Origin: Hymenolepis diminuta
Taxonomy: Eukaryota > Platyhelminthes > Cestoda > Cyclophyllidea > Hymenolepididae
Direction of reading: 5' to 3'
Assembly: GCA_900708905.1 (NCBI GenBank)
Contig: CAADRB010000014.1
Location: forward strand, 264,814-328,813
DNA length: 64,000 nucleotides
The notes beneath the pieces are model-generated. The model made no database searches. It was not told where the DNA came from and saw only the letters and a list, made by a program, of their open reading frames with translations. Numbering within the stretch: the stretch's first letter is position 1; the number at the start of each line of letters is the position of its first letter. The translations under genes and the position numbers were made by a program. Positions 48,101 to 60,100 of the stretch are shown piece by piece.

Positions 48101-51100
48101 TAGAGAAAAATAGAGAAGGGGTAAAGTGGAGGTTATGTGTAATAGCGACCGGGGTCAAAATTGTCATCAGAGTACTTTCATTTGAGGATGAGATAAGTTG
48201 ATGGCTGGTACACTTGTTAATTCACTGAAATACTTTGATTCAATGAGCCTGGGAACTTCAAGACTGTAAACTACGGAAGTAGGTCTCCGCAGAAGAACAA
48301 TTGCTAAGTCAATTGGTGAAATGTTTTCATTTCACAGTTCATGCACATGAAGATAAGAGCATTAAGTCAGCACCGAAGGATAGTTAATCGTTTTGAAAAT
48401 GGCCGATAAAGCATTGTAAACTAAATTTGCACATGGAAGGTCAAACGAGAGCGAACGATTAAGGAAGTCAGAGATGGACATTAAGTCGAGATCTTTGGGA
48501 AAGAGGAAATAAAGAATGACTAGAAAAGTATCTGGTAAAACAAATATTAGCTCACATATTCTGTTCTTATTTTTCGAGCTCCTAACTGAAAAATACATAC
48601 AATGTGGTAAAGTAAATTGTGCACAATGGCGTTGTTTTAATTCTGTCTACCACCTCTGATTAAAAATAATTTTCCTTAATGAACCGGGAGCATTTCATAC
48701 AACTCACAACAAATAAGCGACTGTCAACTTACAGGAATCAAGAGAGAAGGGGAATTCTACAAACTCATCAAGCCAGACAAGAGCCGTCCGAATTCGATTG
48801 CGATGAAGGACATGGGTGACACCACCGGGCCAGGAGTAGGGAGACACCTTGCGAAAAACGTGGCCCACTCGACTGCAGGGAATAATGAGCAGTTCGCCAC
48901 CACACTGCCAAACTCGAAGCGACATTTCTACATTCTCTCCACCCCACACTTCCATGCCCTCATCATAGGAACCCAGCTAGATGGAAAAAAGGAAAGGATG
49001 TGAATTAGAATTCAGATAATATAACTTGTATAGCATCACATCCAATAATGAATTCACCCTGATCTCAATTATAGAAGCATACACGAGTAAAATATTATCT
49101 ATTAGAAATGTTAGAATTAGACACGGCAGTAATAAATTGAATGGAATGGTAAGAATTGAATAAGCGCAAGAATATATTGCATTACAAAATATTCACTGAG
49201 ATTGTATAAATATGGACACACGGTAGAGTTCGAACAAATGTACATATGCTCAAATTTTGGTAATGGAATCGGTGAACTCTTATATGAATAACAAAAAATA
49301 AGAACAATGGGACGGTGTCTTGTATATGTGAGAAATGATTAACATCGATTATCGTCTTTATCCGTTCAGAGCTAGAAGATGAGGGCAGAATTTTTGTGAT
49401 TCAACAACAACATTATTCCATATATTTTATAGACCTATGGATTGATTAATCAAGAGGAATCTGAACAGACCAGACGTAAAGAGAAGAATTAATTATAAGG
49501 TGGAGAATGAAGGCAATCATGCAGTAAAATGATGCGAAAAATTTACAATTTTCAAATTTTGGAGGCAAATTCAGTCGATTAATAGAAAGTCCAATGAATT
49601 ATAAAGGGGAGGGGATCAAAAAGACGTTGATAACAACGTCAACGTATCAAAGTATCAGGTTGTAACAGAAGTTCTGTCCATTTTTTGAGCTGTGTGTTTA
49701 GGGCACGATTACTTCAATTTACCTTGTTAATGTTGTATGCTTATCTATGGTAATTAACAAAATATTATTTCTTCTTTCTTCCAACAGATTGTATGGTAAG
49801 TATCGTTATTAATAACTATTTCTAGCCCTATGTACACTCCAAACAAAGAGCATATCAGGCACATTTTACTGTTTGAATTTCATAAAGGAAATACGGCAAG
49901 CTCAGCAACGAAAGCACCCAAAGACACTTGTGGAAGTGATGTTGTGAATGAAAAGACCTGGAGATGGGGATTTTCTGCAGGCGGTTTCAAAAAGGATGAG
50001 TTAAGCCTGAAAGACGAACCGAGAGCAGGATGCTCAAAAAACTCAATTATGGGCAACTGCAAGTTGCCATTGATGAAAATCCAACCTGATTTACAAGAGA
50101 TTTGAGCGAAACCCTTAATGTAAGCCGCCATATAACCACATATAGGGAAGTGAAAAGACTTGACTGGGAAAGTCTTAAAGTTTGGAGAATGCCCCCTCCC
50201 CACGATTTGTTAGAAATGAAGAAGCAGCAGCGTGTGACGTGTTTCACTGCGTTCTTGTGAACTGAGCTTCAGGCACCTTTTTTAGACCGGATCATAACTG
50301 ACGGCAACGAGAAGTGATTGACCCTTTACAACAATGTTAAGCGCGAAAGACAATGGCTAAGTCGTGGTTCAAGGCCAATTCCACTTCCAAGACAATTCGG
50401 GACTGCATCCGAAAAAAATTCCTATGTGTGTATGGTGGGGTTGGATGGTGGGTGGGAATTGTTTATTATGAATTAATGGGTGACAATCAAACAATAACAT
50501 CTGAAGTTTACTGTCAGCAGCAGTTTTAGAGGAAAAACGGCCTTCTTTAATCAATCGAAAAGGAGTGATTCTGCACTATCACAATGCCAGACCACACACT
50601 TCAAGAGCAACCGAAAATCTCGTTGAAGAATTTGGCTGGGAAGTTATCCATTACTCACAATATTCTTCCCATCTTGCACCAACTAATTTTCATCTTTTCA
50701 GGAGGTTGCAGAATCATTTAATGGGACAAAGGCATACTTCAAGAGAAGAGGTCGAAATGAAGAAGCTAGTTTCATTTTTTGAGTTCAAAATGGCTAACTT
50801 CTATGAAGAAGGAATCAGAAAGCTTATGAGAAGATTGGAAGATGTAATTGGTAAAATGGTGGCGATTTTGAACACTAAGTAAATATACTTATGACGAAAA
50901 TTTCACTTTGATTCAAATTTAAAAAATGAACAGAACTTCTGTTACATGCTGATACCTTACTTCATTTGATTTTTAGAATTAGGTTGTACAATATTGGCTT
51001 AATGAAAAGTTCACGTATCAAAGTTCAGCTTTACGATTCGACCATGGATTGGAATGTCTACAGTGTCCAGTAATTATTGACCGGTTTTTAATTATGGCGG

Positions 51101-54100
51101 TTGGTGTTGCCACTTCAATTCAATTTTTCTTCCAGAGATTGAGAAGGCAAAATGACTTTATATGACATTCAGCATCTTATAGAGCTTAACAGAGATGAAC
51201 TGAGACAGCTTAAAATTGTGAAATAACAAACTTTAATAGAATTAATAGTTAAAATATTCCATGAATAAACTTTAGACAATTATGGAAGGTTATAATAAAA
51301 CAAGTGAGTTTTATTTTTAACCGCCAGTGAACTCTACTTCTTTTTTGTTCTGGTTAAAAAGAAAGCATTTATAATTTTAAAACGTATGGGAAGAATGGTA
51401 TTTTTTCCAGTTATTACTATCCTCATGCTAACGCATGATGGAATTCTTTAAAATGTAAATAGTAAATTGTCTCTACATTTTTTGAAATTTACTTGAAAGG
51501 AAGGTGCAGATGAAACAAGAAAGTAGTAGAAATAAATTAGACAGTTGAAATGTAAATGTGAAAGTGAAAACATTCCCTAAGCTAAATGATAAGATAGCAA
51601 GCTTGAAGGCACCATTTTGCCTTATCTGATGGTTTTGAAGTAGTCTATCCTGTAGTCTTTGTTTTAATTGAAGAGTGGAACGTTAATATTGGATTATGCA
51701 ATTATATTTGAAAGCAGGACAACCAGATATTTCATCTCAGAGACATCCTATTTCAATTTCCAAGAGCCTTTTATATCAGCTCCATGTGGACGATCCAGAA
51801 TTTCAGGAGTCCTTAACAAAATATTGTAAAACCCAGGCACGTTGATAAGCCGGTAACCTCCTCAGGGGCAACAAGGAAACATATATATCAGAACGCAGAG
51901 AGCGGACCAATGGGAAGCTATAAAAGAGGTCAGTGTTACCATTAGCTAGATCAGGACTTATACTTATCTTCAGGTTTCTCGCTGATCGTCGAGGCAGTAT
52001 GACAAATACCTCATGCCATCTGTGTTCTTTGCTTCCTGGCCCCCATTTTCATCTTTCATACATCCTATTTACTTGGCTTATCTATAGATAATAAGGCCTA
52101 TTTAAATCACACTTCCTACAGTCTAGAGAAAACTTAATAAGCTATAACGTTGCCTTATTTTAATATATTTAGGCAAGCAAAACAGAAAGGCCGAGAGTGT
52201 AGCGTGAATACTTATATCATGAGGGAACAAAGAAGGCATTTGTTTCGTAGTTAGTAAAATGAAAATGAATTCAGTTACCGAATAACTCTCTTATGCAAAA
52301 AAGCCACCAACCTTGTCTAGGAAATAAAAATTGCGATTCCAACTACCAAAGCAATAGCAAAGAAACTTGCAATACTCATTAAAAAGAGCAAAAATTTAGT
52401 GAACAAATTTTGGAAACAAAGAAGTTAAGGGATCTCGTTTAAACCTACAAAATTGGGAACTTAAAATGGTGTCAAAAAAGGACTAGCTGCAAATAAAAGT
52501 CTGGAAAAAAAATAGTAGCACAAAAAGTCGGAGATAGAAGGACTATAAAGTTGAAAGACATTAACAAACGATCTTGAAATTAAACAATTTCAAATTTCTA
52601 TCATACATTCACCAATCGATTGTCTCAAAAGATTCTAATTAGTGATAATTAAATTTCCTCACAAAGTGATATATTACACGATATTATTTCATCTAGAATC
52701 GTTTAGATGTATGTTTTTCATTTGCGTTTATATCTATTTTTGCTTCGTATCGGTAAGGGAAGATAAACTACTGTGCAGATTACAAATGGCGATTAACGAT
52801 AACAAATCTATGGCCATAGGCTTAAATCTGGAGCCTCAAATGAAGTTTCTAAAGAAGGCTTTTAAATCACCGTTAAACTATGGAAATAAAACCAGACGGT
52901 AACTAAGATGCGTCAATTTAAATTGCCAAACTGATAGTAAGACTGAAAGGGGGACAGATAATCTATTACGAAATAAAGCCATCAGTATTCTATCTAAAAG
53001 GAAATCGAATCAACGCAATATTCTTTACTCACATCATAAAAGTAGTCACGACGTATGAGGAAGAGTCCACCAGCCATTGCTGGAGTGCGAATGGGCATAG
53101 CTGGATTATCCTGCCGCCTGAGCTCCTCCCGTGGAGCGATAACATCCCAGTCGAAAAGGAGATCCCAACCAAATACACCCCAAGTCCTTTCTGTGCCTGA
53201 AACGCGAATATAACTTGTATTAAACAATTATATAGACACGTATTCATTATTAGCATTGAAAATTAAGATGGATAGAGAATTGCAAAGCCCAAAGCTTTAT
53301 TGGGACTAAATGCACGTTTTGTAGCCTTATTGGCATTAAAAATAGCTGCAAATTCCCCGAACTCAATAATAGCAAGGAATTATCATGATAGTTGGCTTTA
53401 CTCTGATGTACAGCAAAGCAACGACCCCGCAATTTAACAAATATACAATATATTCAAATAATTAAAACTTAAAGTGTTAATTTCATTTTTCCTGAATAAA
53501 AACCATTCCGTTTCTTATGCATGGATTAAATATGTTATGACTAATAGTAAAAGGGAACTGTAGATAAATTGGTGTCCAATTTGTTCTCTTTTAATTAAAC
53601 CAATGTTACACTGAAACGGTAAAGTGATTTCCTATTTCAGTCAAAATCTTGACTCCATTTTAACGCTGAGGGGTAAGTTGTCATAAACGTTATTCCACAA
53701 ATCTCAATGGGTGAAAATCAATAAGATTACTGAGTTCAGTTTGAATTTCTGTTATTACAGCAAATTTCAAACAAACCCAATCATCGGAAATGGTAAGATC
53801 TCGAAAACGGCATCATCAGGCGGAGTAATCGACAAACAGACACGACTGACTTCTTACGAAGCAATGTTTGTGTAAAAAGCCAATTTATGTAGTGATAAAC
53901 TGGGGTGGCCTTCCCAACCACCTTTGAAATGTTCTAGCACATATTTTCCCCTCAATATGGATCGGGTCCGCATTATAATAATTTCAGTGAAGAACGATTT
54001 CTCTGATTTCACTGACTAGCATTCGAATAAAGATTTGAAACAATAGCATTATCATCTAGTAAACTCTTGTTGTCCTCGTATACCATGTCTAATAATATCA

Positions 54101-57100
54101 ATTCTTTTGATTTTCTTATCAGTTAATCCTGGCTTTCTAACACGCATATTGAACTTTATCCTATTCTACCTCTAACTCTTTCTTCTTCCCTTAAGCTGCT
54201 AATCGAGTCATCCGAATTGTCTAGTTCCTGCATACTCTTCTAACCTTACACAATTTTAATTTACCACGTACAAGGCAGACGTGCCCTTTGAGTACTCCTA
54301 ATTTTTAGCTTGGTTGCGATAAGGTACGCATAAGTTGGCTAGTGGCGTTTAAAATAAAAAACTCTTCCAATGACTTTATATTTTACCGTGTCCCACAAAA
54401 AGGGGAAAAAATATCTTTTTCATGGGAAAGAGACTGAATCTGATTAAGATCAAATAGTCTAATAATGAGTTAAGAGGATTAAGTAGAAGTTGGGAATAAA
54501 GTTGGGGTTATCATAATAGTATTACTTCATTCGATTTTCAGAATCAGATAGTGCATTAAAAAGGTAGTGCTGCTCCTTGCTCCAAATTTGGATTTTCTGA
54601 TTTGTTTCCTGGATTGCTGAATAAATGCATGCCCAAAATATCCTGTGTTTATTAAATGGTTGATAAATGAGAAGGTTGGTCAAATCGTTTCAATACACTT
54701 TTTTCTTCTAATGGCAGAGATAGCAGAATTCACAATATTTCATTCTCAATGCCTTAATCAAATTTCTTTAATCAGACTAAAAACCTCACAGTCGAAGAAA
54801 CAATATTAACAAAGCAAAATCACCCTTGCGAGACCTCTATCTCCCGGTCCTGCTTTTATTTATCATAGGAGACAAAAGAATGATACTCTGCAAAAAAGAG
54901 TTTGTATTAAAAATAAATGCAAAATAAAAGAACAATACAGGAGGAGGGTAGAAGAAGTCACATCATGAATCATTGAAATAGGGGAGGAAGCACACTAACC
55001 TAGAGAGAGAGAGTGAACCCATAAGAAATGAGGATTAAAACTGAATTTCTGCTTACTTATTCTCCTTATTTTGATCAGCGGAGCGCTCACTTTTAATGAA
55101 ATATTTCTTTTTAGAACCAAAGATCGGTGTAATCTAAAGTCGAAAGACTACTATGAAGAAAGATAGTATCATAAAATGTATGAGAAAAAAATTGTTAAAA
55201 AAGCACTACATTTTCTTCCATAAATTTTATATACATAATATTTACTCGAAAAAATACAATAATAGTTTATGCATAATGATATTATATTAGAAAGGGCATT
55301 AAGGTATAATCATGAAGCGTTATTATTAAATACAACATTAAGCTAACTCTTTTAACAGGTATTTATTTATAAACCTTATATAAAATTTCAGTTGGTCAAC
55401 CTTTGGCTAAATATAGCGCCAGCATGATCAACTTCTCAATTAAATTTACTCCTCGATCTGTTCTGAATACCATGGACACGAATGATCAGCCATATCCTGA
55501 ATGATCGCTCGAACTCTGAGACGTCAAATCTTTAACCACGAAACTATACCTATAAGCTAAAAGATAGAGCCTCTATGAAGTAAGTTTGTTTTGATATTAC
55601 CATTACCATCCTCTTTTTAATCCCCCTTCACCCTTTGTTCGAGTCTTTCAGTTGTTTCTAACGTCTACATTTTCTCCATGTTCAAATATTTCATCTTCTT
55701 CCACTCTAAGATCACCAAATTTTAAAAGGAATACCTTTTGTCTAACTTTTAGATAAGAAGTAGCTTTGATATGAACTAGTTACTTGAAACTCCTTCTAAT
55801 GTCCGATCAATAACAGCGAAAATATGTCGGAAAGGGGATGCAACAAAGCAGCTATGGACACATAGCAGTGCCTAATTTAAATCCTTCGATTTGCTTAATT
55901 AGAAGAAGGAATCTACTCTGGCTATATTCCAACTAGAATAAAATCGCATTGTTTGTCCATTTTTTAATTTTTTTCTTAACACAATTTGCCCGACCATAAA
56001 TATTCAGGAGAGATTTGATTAAAGTAATGAGATGTGGAAATACAAATGAAAGGATTTTCAAGTCAGCCTTTAAAAGAAATGCATGTTTTCTCCTAATATG
56101 AACGTTTTGACACCGACTGAGTCATCCACTTATTTTGTGGCGGTTCGAAACGATTGGGAGGATTTTGCTGTCCTACAAAGGCGATTTCTAAGGCAAATTC
56201 TTTTCTTAATAGTATGTGAGCATCATGGATAAAATAAGCTAAGAGATACTTCTTCAATAAGTAACAATTGTACACCCACCAGTCGACAAAAATGTTGTGG
56301 AGAAAGATAGTATCAAGTGTATGAATTGAAAAAGATATTTTCACTCCGGAAATGATGACTGAGCAATAATTTATGCATGACTTTTTAAAATACTTTACAA
56401 AAATTTGAAATTAAAAAAGAAGATAATGCTCCAATATTTTAAATGCGCTTCTGGACTTATGCCGATATTTTACGATAAATAACACATTTGCGAGGTATAA
56501 TCCTGGAGCGGTACAATTTAATCCCAAGATTAATCTCGATTACAGAGACGAAGTAAAACCGACTCACAACTTATTACAATAAACCAAAAAGAGCAAATCT
56601 GATGTCAAGTTAATTTAAGAACTAATTAAAATACCGCTTTAAGATTTCGGAAGTTNNNNNNNNNNNNNNNNNNNNNNNNNNNNNNNNNNNNNNNNNNNNN
56701 NNNNNNNNNNNNNNNNNNNNNNNNNNNNNNNNNNNNNNNNNNNNNNNNNNNNNNNNNNNNNNNNNNNNNNNNNNNNNNNNNNNNNNNNNNNNNNNNNNNN
56801 NNNNNNNNNNNNNNNNNNNNNNNNNNNNNNNNNNNNNNNNNNNNNNNNNNNNNNNNNNNNNNNNNNNNNNNNNNNNNNNNNNNNNNNNNNNNNNNNNNNN
56901 NNNNNNNNNNNNNNNNNNNNNNNNNNNNNNNNNNNNNNNNNNNNNNNNNNNNNNNNNNNNNNNNNNNNNNNNNNNNNNNNNNNNNNNNNNNNNNNNNNNN
57001 NNNNNNNNNNNNNNGGGCTTACCGCTTTCTAACTACGGAGTCTGTGCAACTTCAGTGGAAACAGAACAACACTGCAGTGGCAACCTAGATATTAGTAATT

Positions 57101-60100
57101 TCTTAACGTCATAGTGGTAACAATGAATAGCAACACGACACATATTTACAGTATCCGGGTTGTCGGTATTTAACCAAGTGATAAACTGCTTTTGAGACAG
57201 GACGACTGGAACATGACTGATTTCTCCCTTGACATCAAGTCCATCTCATTTGCCTATTTAAATGGGTATAACTGACTAAGATGTGATTTAGTAAAAATAT
57301 GTTCTCCTTGGGGTCTTATGAATCTTTTGCGTGGTTCCCAATAAGAAAACAATGCTGAAAAAGAGCCAAGGAACACATCGGTATTGCACACGACCGGTGA
57401 ATCGATGATGGTGGTTCAAATCCTTCACTGCTCGTGTTGGACTACCGTTCGCTTAATTCTTAATCTCCTAGGATATTTTACTGTCTTTTCACCAGCTAAT
57501 TATCGTAGAGTAAAAAATAATCCGATGTAATCAAATAAAACGTTTAATCTTATAAGCAATTTCACCGAAGAAGAGACTCCATAATTTTTTCTGATTTTCC
57601 AAGAAATAATTTACTTACTGACCCATATTTTAAAAGTGATTGGAAATTACACCTAAGTTTCCCTCATTTCCAATTCTTTTTATCCCTTCGGGACCAAAAT
57701 TTGTTGATGGAACTAGATGTATCCTTTTTTTAATGATCTACTTTGGCGCTTCATTCAAAAGAAAATCACCTCCCTATTTCTATTTAGCCTTCTGACGAAG
57801 GTAAGGACATTGGCATACTTAAGTGGCGTAAAAGAAACGGTATGTCACGTCAGCTCTTAAGATTGCGTTATATAGGAAATAGAATTTGAGGTAAATTAGT
57901 AGACTCTTGTGTATATCAAGAAAATAGAAAATAGTAACTGAACATCGATGGGATAATTATGCGTAGACAATTCCTTTGATAAAATGGGTTTGAATCTAAC
58001 TAAATCACATTTGGAGAATAAAGTGATTATTTATGATAATCGCTGAAACAATATAGATAAAAAGAATAGAATATAAAGGATTGAATAACGCCGGATTTAG
58101 TGAATTACAATATTTGCTATAAAGTAAATACCATTGCCACCACTGTTACAAAATATGATCACCCCTGTTATGAGGCAAGCTACAACTATTTAGACCCCAG
58201 GGAGAAATCCGAGAGGTTAGACCAGATCTAGTGTAAGCATAATTGGAGGTAAGTTATGATTGGCCATAAGAAATCGAAAAAAACATTGATGGTTATTAGA
58301 CTTCCATGACCACTGTGGTAGCATAAGAGGGTCAGACAATCGATGAAATATGGTTGAATTTGGTATGGTCAGTTATAATAACGCAAAGGTGACATGTCGA
58401 TGACGTGGCATTGATATGGCACTCCCAATGTACGGAAAAGCGCTGTTTCACCCTCCTATCGGTACTGTACCTTGTCAATGTATTTGATAGTTCTCTATGT
58501 GGTTAAAGGAAACGAAGTAATTGTATGGCAATAGAGACACCGAGAAGCCGCAGACACACAAATATGACGTATATGAATGAATAGTAAATGATTTATTAAA
58601 TTAATAATGTTATAAGACAACACAACCATGAATTGAGATTGCATGTAAAGATATGACTAATTGACGGTTTCTAAACGACATTGTAATTATATCTATCGCA
58701 CTTGTAATTGAGTTGATTGAATAATTAAAAAACAACTTCCAAGCCTCAGTAGGATAGCGTTTCACAACATTTACATTGGGCAGAGGAGTACCAAAAACGA
58801 GAATCTTGCAATCTTCTTAATTGACCAGATATAATCAGTGCGATTGGGAACTTAGCTCATTGGCTATGCACCAATAAGCATCCGAACTCGTGACCTTTGA
58901 CCTAGAAGACGGGCAAATTTATCACTGTGTACAAATAGAGTTGAATGTAAAGGCCATTACAAACTAGAATTAAGGTAAAATTTTCTGAAAAAATAACATT
59001 GCGCGAGTTCAAACGTACATACCAATGAAGGCCATGAAAGCACCTACGCGACCACACATCAATTCATTAACAAAAGGTCTTAACATTAAACCTACTTGAA
59101 AGCGAATTTACAGACAAAAGTCAGGTAAGACACAGCTAAAATCGAATCTAATCAGTCACGAAATTTACATACGTAGCAGGCAATATGCAATAGCGACCAC
59201 CGAAGCAATGGCTTCGCGTTTATGTAAAAAAATGACAAGCAAGCAAACACTCGAAAAGGCATTCAAAAGTGATATTTTGACATTTAATAAGCAATAACTA
59301 AACAGCTGACAGGCCCTGAAAAAAACACCGAGGATGATAATAATCTCAGATATCAGGCCGTTGAATTTAGAGGCCAAGAAGGAACACAGTTTTAAGGCAT
59401 CGAAATAACGCTTCGATAATCCCTACTTCCTTATTTTCTTCAGTATTTTCTCTTAGTCCTCAAGTGATATCAATGAAAATAATTTCAAACTGTGAAATTA
59501 TTATATTTTGAATAGTGAATAAGATGGAACTAGACTGAAAATGTTCAGTAGAATTTTTTGAATAAAAGTTACCCGAGAGAGGATTTAAATAACAGAATGC
59601 ATGAGTGAATCTGTGCGGTACTGATTGTATTTCAGTTATCTGCAGCGAAAAGAAGGAGAGACCGATGGGATAGAAATAACGAACTAACTTTAACTGATAA
59701 GAAATAGAATGAATATGGCATACCAGCATTTAATGAGATCGCATTCCGGCAAACGATATCTACAGAAATCGTAAATCTTAGTTCTGCCAACTATTCAATG
59801 TAGCGGCAACACAGGTTTAATTGATATCTTTATCTTTTTTAGGGAAAAAGACGGGAGTGATATTTTCTTTAACAAAAAGAGCATCGTCTGGATAACAGTT
59901 TACATGACTAAACATTGAAAATGTTAAAATACCTACGTAGATTAGGTAATTTTATGGTAAACGTAAGCAAGTAAATTAAATAATTACTGAAAAGACTAAA
60001 TTGTTTTCAACGAGTTTATCCATCGGACACTTTGAAAATTCTTCTTTGTGTTAGTAAAGTGTAATTTTATTTTGATGTTTATTCTCATTTAACAATACTA

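Larger units (their letters stand above)
49590..51165 (-). repeat. dispersed repeat, family 2, split by a mariner
   Basis: Left part (49,590-49,652): AACGTCAACGTATCAAAG corresponds to AACGTCAAGATATCAAGG on the minus strand of the 60-kb copy. Right part (50,955-51,165): TTCATTTGATTTTTAGAATTA, GGTTGTACAATAT, AAAAGTTCACG, TAATTATTGACCGG and CACTTCAATTCAATTTTTC continue the same repeat. Removing 49,653-50,954 restores a continuous family 2 unit. Confidence 0.65.
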
